A stretch of DNA of 64,000 nt. Source: Paenibacillus periandrae (GTDB lineage: Bacteria; Bacillota; Bacilli; Paenibacillales; NBRC-103111). Shown in pieces: positions 24,913 through 34,127 of this stretch. The stretch is from positions 248,001 to 312,000 of the forward strand of contig NZ_JAJNMU010000008.1 in NCBI RefSeq assembly GCF_022458865.1, in the 5' to 3' direction. The notes under the pieces are model-generated. The model was not told the DNA's origin, searched no databases, and saw only the letters and a list, made by a program, of their open reading frames with translations. The stretch's first letter is position 1; every line of letters begins with the position of its first letter. The position numbers were made by a program, and so were the translations under genes.

Positions 24913-25587
24913 ATGTGTGGTCGTTACACTTTAACAGCTACGGCAGAGGATATTCAGGTGCTGTTTGGGCTTGAACCAGATGCTTTTCCTAAAACTTATG
25001 CACCTACCTATAACGCTGCCCCTTCACAGTCGTTATTGGCCATTATTCACGATGGAATCCGTAGCATGGCCGGACATTTAGATTGGGGTTTTACGTCGTT
25101 GGATCCGCGTGGAAAGTCTTCGGAAAGAGTTATTAATGTACGGTCGGAAACGGTGATGGATAAACCGATGTTTCGGACTCCGTTCCAGCACCGTCGATTG
25201 ATCATCCCTGCTGATAGCTACTATGAGTGGGTCATGACGGATAAGGGCAAGCAACCAATGTGAATTGTCACCAAAGATGAAAGGGTCTTTTCAATGGCTG
25301 ATATTTACGATACTTGGAAAGGGCAGGGGGGTGAGAAGGTCAGCTGTTTTGCGATTCTTACCAAGCCTGCTGTCCAGCCAGCTGCCATGGTTCATGATAG
25401 AATGCCAGTTATTTTGCACCCGGAAGAAGAGGATATTTGGATGGATCGCCAAATCACGGAATTTAGCAGGTTAAAGGAATTGTTTCGCAATTATGAGGCT
25501 CTTACCTTAAAGGTTTACCCAGTATCATCACTGGTAGACAGTGTACGGTATAATCTACCTCAGCTCATTTTTGAAAAGATAGACTGA
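24913..25587 (+). pseudogene. SRAP (YedK/HMCES-type) gene interrupted by one stop codon
   Basis: The protein begins MCGRYTL, with Cys2 as the residue that crosslinks abasic sites in ssDNA in this family, and has INVRSE (about 75-80) and IPADSYYEW with the catalytic Glu105. At codon 117 (25261-25263) TGA interrupts the frame; family members commonly have an Arg there, and CGA to TGA is a single change. Coding continues in the same frame to 25587 with the conserved MVHDRMPVIL (the His of the active site) and a normal C-terminus. Total length would be 224 residues, typical of the family. Without readthrough the product lacks the essential His and is dead. GGGGGGCC precedes the ATG. Confidence 0.9.
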
Positions 25588-25665
25588 TGCAGGGGAACAA
25601 AATTATTATACTATCAAAAAAATTGTGGGTGCATTCGGTTCTTCTCAATTAGGCTTAAAGTAATG

Positions 25666-25750
25666 TATAATAGGAGTATTAATATTTATCAACCCATGGA
25701 AGCACCATGGCAGCCTCGTTTTGAGGCTGCTTTTTGGTGCTTATTTTTTT
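25666..25750 (+). promoter_or_regulatory. Promoter and terminator-like leader of the DUF3846-like gene
   Basis: TATAAT at 25666-25671 is followed about 30 bases later by a two-part hairpin: outer AAGCACC (25700-25706) with GGTGCTT (25736-25742), inner GCAGCCTC (25710-25717) with GAGGCTGC (25723-25730), then TTATTTTTTT. The gene starts 70 bases on. ACCCAT and GAAGCAC also occur in the 13680 leader, with the same closing stem. Confidence 0.65.
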
Positions 25751-25820
25751 GCTTTGAAACTCGCGATAACTAAATTATATATTATAAAATATTCCATAGG
25801 ACATTCAGGAGGTTGAACTA

Positions 25821-26975
25821 ATGTTACAAATAAACGCCGTACTCTTAAAACCAAATGGTACGCTACAACTAATTTCAATCGATAGTTCAATTCTCGCATT
25901 GCGGGAGCTCTTGGGCGATGAAGTTATGTTCACGAAAGCATTCGACACATACGCTTATGCCTTTAATGCGTTGGCCAAAGAGAACAGGGAGGCTTTTAAT
26001 CGCATTGTTCGTTTGCCAGAAAATAAAGTTATACCTATTTATGGGGATATAGTTATAATCAATTCATCAACGTCGAACGGGCTTATCAGGCCAATTATGG
26101 CTGATATCATGAACGATGATGTTGATAAGATCCTTAACGAATTCGGTTTACAAAGGGATGAACTAGAAGACGAACGAGTGCATGACCATAGATGGCAAAA
26201 CGAAATTCTTACTGATACAGAGCTCGAATATGATTTAGAACAAAATAAGCTCTCCTTTAATGTAAAAGCACCTCAAAACTCCTCCAACCAACGAGAGACT
26301 CTGATTGCTGGCTCATTATTACTTGTTCATGATGAAGTGTCTCTACGTAAAGCAACATCATTTTTACAGGAAAAAATCGGATTGAACATTACAGAATTTC
26401 CTACTATCTCTCTATATCAAAATTTAGCTATCATTTATGAATTATCCGATTTTACTAATGATGAAGTTACATACAAGGCAGCGGAAGCTATTCTAAATCA
26501 TCTCAAGAAAAAATTTGAATTGTCAGGTGTTTTCATCCCGTCTTTACTTACGCAAAAAAAGAACACAACCTTCTGGCAAGAGCTTAACTTCCATAAAACA
26601 CCGATAACGGGGGCCGGATTATTTCTTAAACTTGAAGAAGACGATCCAAGTATATCTGAACTCTTCGACGAATTTCTGAATATAAAACACGCGGAAACAA
26701 AAGTACTTCAAAAGGCAATGGATGACCCACTTCTACCTTGGGGTGCAAAGGGAATTCTACATTACTTGTATATCGTAGATTTCCAAACGGATCTGAGACA
26801 AATGAGTGATCTATCCAACAACAAATCCACCACCGTACGCAGACATTTAGATGAGCTAATCGATCATGGATATATACAAGAATCTTCAGATATAAATCAA
26901 GCAACCTGGAACTTCAATAGCGAATTATTGTTGCAGATCTTATCAACAATTGAAGAGCAAAACGCAATTTTCTAA
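25821..26975 (+). CDS. DUF3846-like protein with C-terminal winged helix
   Basis: The N-terminal 85 residues (AVLLKPNGTLQLISI, ALRELLGDEVMF, then IPIYGDIVIIN) follow the pattern of DUF3846, a small domain common on phages and plasmids. The middle is acidic and unrecognised. Residues about 300-365 form a winged helix (GILHYLYIVDFQT, MSDLSNNKSTTVRRHLDELI, DHGYIQE), similar to MarR/initiator-type DNA-binding domains. A site-specific DNA-binding or replication-control role is possible. It starts at ATG 25821 behind AGGAGG, has the leader described above, and is followed 33 bases later by a DnaQ-type exonuclease, which supports a DNA-metabolism context. Confidence 0.78.
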   Translation: MLQINAVLLKPNGTLQLISIDSSILALRELLGDEVMFTKAFDTYAYAFNALAKENREAFNRIVRLPENKVIPIYGDIVIINSSTSNGLIRPIMADIMNDDVDKILNEFGLQRDELEDERVHDHRWQNEILTDTELEYDLEQNKLSFNVKAPQNSSNQRETLIAGSLLLVHDEVSLRKATSFLQEKIGLNITEFPTISLYQNLAIIYELSDFTNDEVTYKAAEAILNHLKKKFELSGVFIPSLLTQKKNTTFWQELNFHKTPITGAGLFLKLEEDDPSISELFDEFLNIKHAETKVLQKAMDDPLLPWGAKGILHYLYIVDFQTDLRQMSDLSNNKSTTVRRHLDELIDHGYIQESSDINQATWNFNSELLLQILSTIEEQNAIF

Positions 26976-27008
26976 GTAAATGATTCGAAAAAGGAAGAGG
27001 TGATAGAT

Positions 27009-28064
27009 GTGGAGATCACATTGGCCATCGAGCTATTCCAGATTGAGCGTCAATTTTCAACTACCATATACTGCGACATTACGGGAGTCAAACAAGGATA
27101 TATGTACTTGAATCAAGGAACTGTTGCCCCTGAAAAAGCTTTTGGACAAGGTATTCTTATGGCTTTAGGAATTCTGCTCAAGTCATATAGTGATCGTTCC
27201 CTGCTGTTGGCATTTCCTGAAGGGTATTTGACGACCATTATTCAACCACAAATGCGAGAAGAAGTGTACGCGGTATTTAAAAAATTTGCTTCCTTTCAAT
27301 TTATTACTGAACGTCATAACGATTTGCTGGATATTGTTAATCAAATGGGTCACATTGATGCAATTAAACAAGGTTCATTACACGGCTATACGAAAGAGCA
27401 AGTCGAGACTAGGAAAAATAATTTGGCTGAAGAAGTCAAAGCCAAGAAGAAACTGAATATGCCACCTGACTATCAGGAAGTGTTCTTACCACCAAGAGGC
27501 GTAGTCATTGATTTTGAAACCAATTCTCCTCATGTTAAATTCGCACGAATTTTTGAAGTTGGAGCGGTAAAGTTTGAAAATGGCATTATTATAGATAGAT
27601 TTCAAAGTTATACCAATCCGGGCATTAAAATTCCCAAATCAATACGTACTTTAACCGGAATCAAGCAGTCTGATATTGACTCAGCTCCAAAGACATACAT
27701 CGTTATGAAACAGCTTCTTCAATTTATTGGAGATACACCTACGTTGGTTGGTCACAACCTTCACACTTATGACTATGAACTGCTTAGATTGTTCCTGGAC
27801 CGTTTTAATCTACCTCATTGGAAGGGAAACCTATTATGCACAAAAAAACTTGCCAGAAAAATTCAGCTTGTCGTTAGTGATTATAAATTGAGTACTTTAT
27901 GTCAATTGTTCAGAATTTCAAATAACTCTGCACACCGAGCACAGAGTGACTGCGAGGCAACTTTTGAATTGCTCATCGCGCTTTATAACCACACACTACT
28001 CGGAAAACTGAAGACGGAACAAGGGAGTTTGGAGTTTGAGGAAGTGCTTAATCTTATTCAATAA
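27009..28064 (+). CDS. DnaQ-like DEDDh 3'-5' exonuclease
   Basis: Residues 165-335 carry the exonuclease motifs: Asp168 and Glu170 in VIDFETN, Asp255 after VGHNLHTY, and His309/Asp314 in HRAQSDCEA, making a DEDDh enzyme of the DnaQ/epsilon or DinG-like exonuclease group. The N-terminal 160 residues (MEITLAIELFQIERQF and a YCDITGVKQGYMYLN strand pair) are not recognised and may target or tether the enzyme. GTG 27009 is chosen over GTG 27000 because AAGGAAGAGG abuts the latter. It could proofread, trim replication ends or process DNA in transfer. It is probably co-transcribed with the preceding winged-helix gene. Confidence 0.88.
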   Translation: MEITLAIELFQIERQFSTTIYCDITGVKQGYMYLNQGTVAPEKAFGQGILMALGILLKSYSDRSLLLAFPEGYLTTIIQPQMREEVYAVFKKFASFQFITERHNDLLDIVNQMGHIDAIKQGSLHGYTKEQVETRKNNLAEEVKAKKKLNMPPDYQEVFLPPRGVVIDFETNSPHVKFARIFEVGAVKFENGIIIDRFQSYTNPGIKIPKSIRTLTGIKQSDIDSAPKTYIVMKQLLQFIGDTPTLVGHNLHTYDYELLRLFLDRFNLPHWKGNLLCTKKLARKIQLVVSDYKLSTLCQLFRISNNSAHRAQSDCEATFELLIALYNHTLLGKLKTEQGSLEFEEVLNLIQ

Positions 28065-28275
28065 CATCCTATTAATGACCAAGACTAAGCCTCTAATTAC
28101 AAGAAAAGAGTACTTTATTCTATTTCTTTTTGTAGCCATTGTAACTTCCACTTTCGTTGTTTGAGGGTGTTCATAGAAAATAAAGTTTAAGACTAACAAC
28201 CCTTGATACAGCAGGGGTTTCAATTTTAAAATGCAGTAGCCTTGAGAAATAAGTATTAGACTGGTGGCGAATTTT

Positions 28276-28515
28276 ATGAAAATAACTGGGGAAGTTATTG
28301 CTATTGAAGGTGGTCAGAGCCTTGCTAAAATAATCTTTCGTGCTGAAATTACTCCTGTCGGAAGAGGATTTCATTTGAACATTTATAAAAAAGGAATTAG
28401 TTCTAAAGTCAATCACAGCCCGATATATGCCTATACAATAGAAAGTGCTAAGAGTAAGTTTCGCAAAGAAGTGCCCCTCCGACAAGAAAGAATCAAGTGG
28501 ATCGAGGAGGTCTAG
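28276..28515 (+). CDS. Small hypothetical protein
   Basis: ATG 28276 is the likely start (GTG 28264 is in frame upstream). The 79-residue basic protein begins with a beta-rich segment (MKITGEVIAIEGGQSLAKII). No family is recognised. Confidence 0.6.
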   Translation: MKITGEVIAIEGGQSLAKIIFRAEITPVGRGFHLNIYKKGISSKVNHSPIYAYTIESAKSKFRKEVPLRQERIKWIEEV

Positions 28516-28516
28516 A

Positions 28517-28588
28517 GTCTAGCACTTTATTTTTCACAGTCTACAACTTTATGTAGAGTCTACTACTTTATTTGTTTCTTACAGAGGG
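28517..28588 (+). repeat. Three imperfect direct repeats, last unit dispersed
   Basis: The unit GTCTAnnACTTTAT occurs three times in tandem with variation. The last copy plus its 3' flank (28558-28588) recurs at 45717-45747 with 27 of 31 positions identical, so it is a dispersed repeat. Confidence 0.6.
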
Positions 28589-28670
28589 TATTATTTGATC
28601 CTACAGATTTCCAGCTTTTCTATCACATAATCGGATAGACGAAAAATAACGAACGAACATGGAGGAGTTT

Positions 28671-29501
28671 ATGGGTAAGCCAACGGAATACTATTGGATC
28701 AGGGTTTACGATTATATAAGTGAGCGAGATCGATTCGAAAAAGGCACCAAACTAGATGAGTTCTATTTGAAAGAGACTGACCGTGAAGCCGTTAAACAAC
28801 ATGTTCGAGACAAGTACTGTTCCAACACAGCAAAGGAACTCAAATTTGCAAAACCAAAGAAAGGGACAAATGGTATCTATGCGATCGTTATGGACTCTAC
28901 TAAGTTCTTTCACGACCACTTTTATTGCCAGCTTGACACGATATGCTTCTGGTGTAACACACCAATTAAGGGCAAAGCTAGTGAATACCCAAGAGAATAT
29001 ATCGGGGAAGGTCTCTACTATGATTCGGAGGATGAAGTATTTTCAGACCTTACGAAAACAGCCTTCTTCTGCAGATATGCTTGCAAAAGTAACTATAACA
29101 ACAGTCAGAGAAACATCGAAGGCGAGTTTCAAGTGAAAGAAGAAGGCGCTAATGGAGATATCTTTGGCTACATCTATTTAATCTACAATCGTGACACTGG
29201 TAGCTATTACGTAGGGCAGACCCGATTCCTCCCGTTTTTTAGGTGGCAGGAACAAGTCAAAAGTGGCCAAAAAGGGGATATCTCCGATATGTCTTTCAGC
29301 GTTTTAGCTCAAGTTAATCGGAATCGCCAAGAAAGTGACGAACAAAACCAACAGTATCTTAATAGTATCGAATCATGGTGGATTCAAAAATACCAGAAAG
29401 AACATCCTAACGTAATAAACATCGTTACACCAAAAATTACAATAGAGTACCTTAAAGACAGATTTACAGAAATGGTTGAAAAACAAGCTCTATTATTTTA
29501 G
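28671..29501 (+). CDS. GIY-YIG nuclease-domain protein with Cys-rich N-terminal part
   Basis: GGAGGAG at 28661 points to ATG 28671. The C-terminal domain begins at Gly166 with GYIYLIYN and YYVGQT, the GIY and YIG strands, then Arg in FFRW and a Glu in SIESWW, matching the catalytic Tyr, Arg and Glu of GIY-YIG nucleases. Residues 85-140 hold CFWC and a later CRYAC, which may form a treble-clef-like zinc site. The 276-residue layout resembles stand-alone GIY-YIG proteins of phages and plasmids; homing, repair or anti-invader activity cannot be told apart. It stands alone with its own upstream repeats. Confidence 0.82.
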   Translation: MGKPTEYYWIRVYDYISERDRFEKGTKLDEFYLKETDREAVKQHVRDKYCSNTAKELKFAKPKKGTNGIYAIVMDSTKFFHDHFYCQLDTICFWCNTPIKGKASEYPREYIGEGLYYDSEDEVFSDLTKTAFFCRYACKSNYNNSQRNIEGEFQVKEEGANGDIFGYIYLIYNRDTGSYYVGQTRFLPFFRWQEQVKSGQKGDISDMSFSVLAQVNRNRQESDEQNQQYLNSIESWWIQKYQKEHPNVINIVTPKITIEYLKDRFTEMVEKQALLF

Positions 29502-29585
29502 TTCAAAATTTTGGGTCTTAGCATTATCTTGTGGAATGAGTAAATTCCATATTCTATTATTTCAAGAACATAGGAATTTGAAAAC

Positions 29586-29855
29586 TTGGCGTATCAAGCA
29601 CCCATTTGTTGTGGTAATAATTTAACTGCAGACATAAGCATTGCTGCACGCATAAGTGCAAACGGAAAGCCTGCTATGCGCTCTCTACAAGTGTTCTCTT
29701 TTACAGCAAAATATCTATTTTGCAAATTGTTCAAAAGGCGTTACAGCCATGAAACAGATGATAAGGGGCGTATTGTGAAAGGTGATGATTCGTTTCTGCC
29801 AAATAGTCTGAATCCCAAAATTTTATTAGGTAATAAAAAACTCCAATCAATATAA
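29586..29855 (+). CDS. Doubtful small protein
   Basis: An 89-residue frame from TTG 29586. The composition is coding-like, but no good ribosome binding site is present (AGGAAT is near). No family is recognised. It may be a 5'-truncated remnant. Confidence 0.35.
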   Translation: MAYQAPICCGNNLTADISIAARISANGKPAMRSLQVFSFTAKYLFCKLFKRRYSHETDDKGRIVKGDDSFLPNSLNPKILLGNKKLQSI

Positions 29856-29893
29856 TGTCATTCTCATAAAGAAATAGATAGGGGTTGTTTAGT

Positions 29894-30313
29894 TTGAGTA
29901 GAAGAGATGAAATTGTTAATAGTCTTCGTCAACAAAATTCTCTTAGTGACGGTATGGAATATAGTTATGTTTTGACTCACACGTACGATCTCAAGCCAAG
30001 GTTTTTTTATTTGTCAGCTCCATATCCTATAGCTACCATGAATGCTCTAATTGCATTCATACAATTTGAATGTTTTGAAATCGATGAAACTTATGGGATG
30101 GATCAAACCGATATCTTGACTGTCTTGACACAAATCTATGAGTGTGTTCAAACAACGTTAGTGCTTCCTCATGCTACTGAAATTGATTTAAATCATAATT
30201 GGGAATACTGGTGCTCCTCTCAAGTTCAATCGATTCCTTTATTTCAGAAGGAGCAATTAAGAGAATTGCTACAGCAAATTGTTGGTGAACAGAATGAACC
30301 AATATCAGAATGA
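29894..30313 (+). CDS. Hypothetical protein upstream of the GHKL-zincin gene
   Basis: GATAGGGG (29877-29884) fits TTG 29894 better than TTG 29885. The 139-residue acidic, helical protein has no recognised domain. It ends 41 bases before the GHKL ATPase gene and is probably in the same transcript. Confidence 0.68.
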   Translation: MSRRDEIVNSLRQQNSLSDGMEYSYVLTHTYDLKPRFFYLSAPYPIATMNALIAFIQFECFEIDETYGMDQTDILTVLTQIYECVQTTLVLPHATEIDLNHNWEYWCSSQVQSIPLFQKEQLRELLQQIVGEQNEPISE

Positions 30314-30354
30314 AATCTACTTTTTAACACTATAACGTAAAGGCAGGCCCTTAT

Positions 30355-32715
30355 ATGATATTACCTTTTGAGCTTGACCCACAAATCATTCACCATATCA
30401 TTCATAGCCAAGCTGGATCGATTGGAAAAGCCATTATTGAATTGTTAATGAATTCCGTAGACGCTCGTGCGACTTCCGTCCGTTTTTCGATGAATAAACA
30501 AGGTTTTACATGTGAAGATGATGGAACCGGGTTTGCCAGTAAAGACGATGTACTCCGTTATTTTGGACGCTTCGGTACGCCGCATCAAGAAGGTGATGCT
30601 ACCTATGGACGTTTTCGGTTAGGCCGGGGCCAAATCATGGCCCATGCGAGTACGGTTTGGAAATCAAACATCTGGGAAATGACCGTGGATACAATCACGA
30701 TGGGTTACAACTATAACTTGGAGCAGCTGCTAGACCCCGTACAAGGATGCAGGATTGGTGGTGTATGGTATGAGTCTCTGACAGATCAGGAGTTAATGTC
30801 AGCGATACAGGAGGTACGGGATTTAGTCAGATATACGCCGATCAATGTGGAACTCAATGGGCAATTAATTACGAGAATCCCACAAAATGAGAAATGGGAT
30901 TTTGAAGATGAGTTTGCTTATTATCGAATCAAAGAAGATGGGGCCGTATCCATCTATAACCAAGGCGTGCTTGTACGGCATGATGCTGGGCATATATGGG
31001 GCGCCGGGGGACTGGTTGTCTCCAAGCAGGCTATTGCTTTAAATGTTTCACGAACTGAAATTCTAAGGAAAACGTGCCCAGTATGGAAGGCTATTTCAAA
31101 GCAATTCACTACCATGGCCCAAGAAATTTCAAATCGGCTAGGGGATCATCGGAAAACAGAAGCCCGCAGAGAAAAATCAGCACGCTCTTTATTGAGCGGC
31201 GATGCGAATATTGCCCATATATTTCGAAAGGAAGAGGTTGTTACCCTGCTTCCCGGCAAGCGTCATGTCACGATGGAAGATTTTCTCCGTAAGTCTATTT
31301 ACTCACATGATAACAAAATAACGATTGTTACTAAGGGTTTCGATATCCCGAGAGGGGAAGCCATTGCAAGGCAGGGGATTGCGCTTGTTGTTCATCCTCA
31401 AACGCTCGAACGTTTTGGTTGCTATAGTCCAGAAGAATTTCAAGAAAGTGTTCAACGAATCATTAACAATTTAAAAGAGAATGAGCACAATGGTGGAAAT
31501 AAGTATTGGGGGAGGATAGACAATTTAGTTACTCCTGATTTGTTATCGTTTGATGTGTTACGTGATTCTTTTATAGATCGTACCCATATCGTGACTGAAA
31601 AAAATGCCTTGGATAAAGAAACGCGGCGTGTATGGACATCACTAAGATGGTGCTTACAAAATTATGCCGGAGCTTGTCTTGGTAAAGAAATGTATACCAA
31701 TGGCCGAGTTTATTATCAAGAAAAGGTTATTCATATCCTGGTAGGCGAGTCCACTATAGCCAATGCATGGACCGATGGAAGCACCTATATTGCATTCAAT
31801 ATTAACATCGTCAAAAAACTTAAGACCGATCCCGTGAAAGTCGCGGCTTACATTTTTTCTTTATTGGAACATGAAATTGCTCATGAAGGAGATAGTCTTG
31901 ATTCTGGCCATGATGAAGCCTTTTTTGAACGTTACCATGATATCTCTATCCGGATGAGTTCGGAGAAGCAGCGCTATCTTCATATTTATCTGATGAAGTA
32001 CACGATGAGTCTGGAAAGGGAAGGGAAGCCTGCAACCGGTCTTGCGTATCAAGAACGCTTTTTGATGGACCGTGTTGGAAATGGACGAATAAAAAAGGGA
32101 CTAACCAGAGGCATTGATGACGTCTCCACCGAGTCTGTAGTTACTTCACCTATTCCCGTTGAAGATTTGGCACTTATTGAACTAGTGAATATGGGTCTAG
32201 TCAATGCAGGAATTAATCCCGATCCTCCGGACTGGTTATCTATCATTGAGCAGGCACGAGAGGCCCAGCTTGAACGTGATGTCAGCCAGGCTGAAGATGA
32301 GGAAGACATTACAGCTATGAAAGAAATTGAATTTGAACCTATGCAAGAAATTGAATTTGAAGCTCGAAGAGTGGCCGAGATCCTTGGTATTCCATTTAAG
32401 ACTCTTGACATTTGGACATATGAATACTATTTTCTGGGACTAGATGATGAGCAAATCCGAGCCGTATGGGAAGAAAAACCATGGAGTCATGAGGATGGAT
32501 ATAATTATTCAGATGAAGAAGAAGTGCTCCGTGATCCATTCGAAGAATACAAACCGGAATTTCATCACCTTTTAAAATTACACGATACGGTTTGGGCACT
32601 AGAACGAAATGCAGCAGCAGCTGGCTTTCACCGTGTTGAGGAATATTTGAAATGGCGGGAAGAACAAAAAATGTCGATTCTTCAGGAAAGCACTTCTGAA
32701 TTTGTGATGGATTAA
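30355..32715 (+). CDS. GHKL (Hsp90/MutL-type) ATPase fused to a zincin-like domain
   Basis: The 786-residue protein starts with a GHKL ATPase: N box with Glu29, Asn33 and Asp36 in ELLMNSVDA, G1 box DDGTGF (55-60) and the lid GRFRLGRGQ (85-93), as in Hsp90, MutL and topoisomerase VI-B. A transducer-like middle follows to about 260. Residues 440-540 hold a metallopeptidase-like motif, His506-Glu507-Ile-Ala-His510 with a third ligand candidate His519 in SGHDEAF, resembling putative zincins such as SprT- or DUF45-like proteins. The C-terminus is acidic with a duplicated short segment (MKEIEFEP/MQEIEFEA). ATP-driven clamp opening coupled to proteolysis is the obvious model but is inference. No membrane segment is seen. 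AAAGGCAGG precedes the ATG. Bacterial GHKL fusions are common in phage defence and conflict. Confidence 0.9.
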   Translation: MILPFELDPQIIHHIIHSQAGSIGKAIIELLMNSVDARATSVRFSMNKQGFTCEDDGTGFASKDDVLRYFGRFGTPHQEGDATYGRFRLGRGQIMAHASTVWKSNIWEMTVDTITMGYNYNLEQLLDPVQGCRIGGVWYESLTDQELMSAIQEVRDLVRYTPINVELNGQLITRIPQNEKWDFEDEFAYYRIKEDGAVSIYNQGVLVRHDAGHIWGAGGLVVSKQAIALNVSRTEILRKTCPVWKAISKQFTTMAQEISNRLGDHRKTEARREKSARSLLSGDANIAHIFRKEEVVTLLPGKRHVTMEDFLRKSIYSHDNKITIVTKGFDIPRGEAIARQGIALVVHPQTLERFGCYSPEEFQESVQRIINNLKENEHNGGNKYWGRIDNLVTPDLLSFDVLRDSFIDRTHIVTEKNALDKETRRVWTSLRWCLQNYAGACLGKEMYTNGRVYYQEKVIHILVGESTIANAWTDGSTYIAFNINIVKKLKTDPVKVAAYIFSLLEHEIAHEGDSLDSGHDEAFFERYHDISIRMSSEKQRYLHIYLMKYTMSLEREGKPATGLAYQERFLMDRVGNGRIKKGLTRGIDDVSTESVVTSPIPVEDLALIELVNMGLVNAGINPDPPDWLSIIEQAREAQLERDVSQAEDEEDITAMKEIEFEPMQEIEFEARRVAEILGIPFKTLDIWTYEYYFLGLDDEQIRAVWEEKPWSHEDGYNYSDEEEVLRDPFEEYKPEFHHLLKLHDTVWALERNAAAAGFHRVEEYLKWREEQKMSILQESTSEFVMD

Positions 32716-32780
32716 TAAGTGAAATAATTAAAGGTTCTTCGGATTTTGTGGTGGAAATACTGGAAAGGGATTGATAGAAA

Positions 32781-33023
32781 ATGGAAAACAAAAAAATATA
32801 TCAACCGAACTTTATGGTGCTGAGGCAAAAGAACAACAAGGGAAAGATCTATAAAGTAACTATCTGTAAAAACACATTGAATGTACTGGACGAAGAGGTT
32901 ATAAGTGGTATTCCTGAAGGTTGGTCAGTCCAAGATTTTTACGATTTGTTCGATGAAGGAAAGAGATTATTTGAGCATATCGACAATGCAACAACTGGAA
33001 ATTTTGAAGAGCATTCAACCTAA
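32781..33023 (+). CDS. Small hypothetical protein
   Basis: The 80-residue protein starts at ATG 32781 behind GGAAAGGGA. It has a basic beta-rich N-terminal half and an acidic C-terminal half. It follows the GHKL-zincin gene by 65 bases and may belong to its operon. Confidence 0.65.
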   Translation: MENKKIYQPNFMVLRQKNNKGKIYKVTICKNTLNVLDEEVISGIPEGWSVQDFYDLFDEGKRLFEHIDNATTGNFEEHST

Positions 33024-33210
33024 TAATCCGAATACCCTAATCAAATAATATATTAAATTGGAGATTACATATAAATGCAAACAATGCCAATATGAGTTTT
33101 TGAAATATGATATAAACTCTGATCTATCTAATTAAAGCTCTAATTTTAACACCTACCCTATTCAAGCTATACATAAGGGTCGAGGTATCCATGATAGAAA
33201 AGAGGTCACT

Positions 33211-33618
33211 ATGCATACAAATAATAATTCCAAGGAAATAAGCACTACTGATAAACAAGATATGGAGAGGATACTTCAAAGTGGCATCCCCATCCCTGAG
33301 ACTACTTTAAGAGAATGGTGCACATCCCTATTGCAGGAGATCAAATCAGATGGGCCTTATGGAAGAAATTATATCAATGAACAGGTTAATAAGATACGCC
33401 GCGAGCTTCAAATCTCTAATGAAGACCGCTGGGATCTTGAACAAGGTCTTTCAATAACATTAGAGGCCCTTTCAGAAACTCAAAACGAATTAAAATGGTA
33501 CTCAAAAGAAATTCATTGGATACAGGGTAGATATGTAGAAGACAAATTCATATCTCTAGCAATTGAGGATAAGGGACAGCGTGCTCGCAATTACTTTCTG
33601 GCACAAACAACTTATTGA
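33211..33618 (+). CDS. Hypothetical coiled-coil protein
   Basis: The 135-residue helical protein starts at ATG 33211 behind AAAGAGGT. It is rich in Glu, Gln and Lys, with likely coiled coil at about residues 60-105. No family is recognised. Confidence 0.66.
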   Translation: MHTNNNSKEISTTDKQDMERILQSGIPIPETTLREWCTSLLQEIKSDGPYGRNYINEQVNKIRRELQISNEDRWDLEQGLSITLEALSETQNELKWYSKEIHWIQGRYVEDKFISLAIEDKGQRARNYFLAQTTY

Positions 33619-33934
33619 TCAGCTAGAATCTTATTCAATGATGGGGGGGATAGAACCATGGAAAAGCACATTTTCGTAATCCTTCTATAACTGCGAGATC
33701 AATATGGGAAGAAGCTGCAGACATTGTGTCTCAAATTCTAAAACGTGAGAATGGACAAGGTATCTAAATCCAACTTACCGAGTATAATGGGACAAGAAAA
33801 TGAGAAATATTTCCGTTGTTGTTTACTACCTTTAGTCCAAAGATGAATCACCAATCTACTTTATTTTCTTTTGACATCCTCTTCGACTTCTTTTTGCGAG
33901 GTCACCAAATTGCTATTCAGGTTAGCACCATATC
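33619..33934. other. Gap with a small decayed reading frame
   Basis: Near 33659-33767 the peptide HFRNPSITARSIWEEA and its continuation to QGI can be read after a one-base shift from ATG 33659, suggesting a broken micro-gene. The rest is AT-rich without features. Confidence 0.35.
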
Positions 33935-33942
33935 TTATCTAT

Positions 33943-34090
33943 TTATCAATTTTAAAAGTTGGTGTATAATAAAAATATATTTACCTTTATTTCGTCCAAG
34001 TCATGCGACAAATGGACATTAAATTTGATTAAAATGCCTCTTAAAGGTTTCTTGATGGTACTCCATCACTACCTTTAAGGGGCTTTTTTG
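33943..34090 (+). promoter_or_regulatory. Promoter and terminator-like leader of the 34.1-kb operon
   Basis: TTATCA (33943-33948) and TATAAT (33965-33970) are followed by a hairpin. 34036-34048 pairs with 34071-34083 (13 pairs, one U-G); inside, GATGG (34054-34058) pairs with CCATC (34063-34067). A T6 run at 34084-34089 completes an intrinsic terminator 38 bases before the start codon. Confidence 0.65.
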
Positions 34091-34127
34091 TTTCCAAAAA
34101 TACCCCATCAAAAGGAGATCGACTATT

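Noticed and set aside
33058..33135. 25-residue CxxC peptide from TTG 33058
   Set aside because: No ribosome binding site and only one CxxC pair; too little support.
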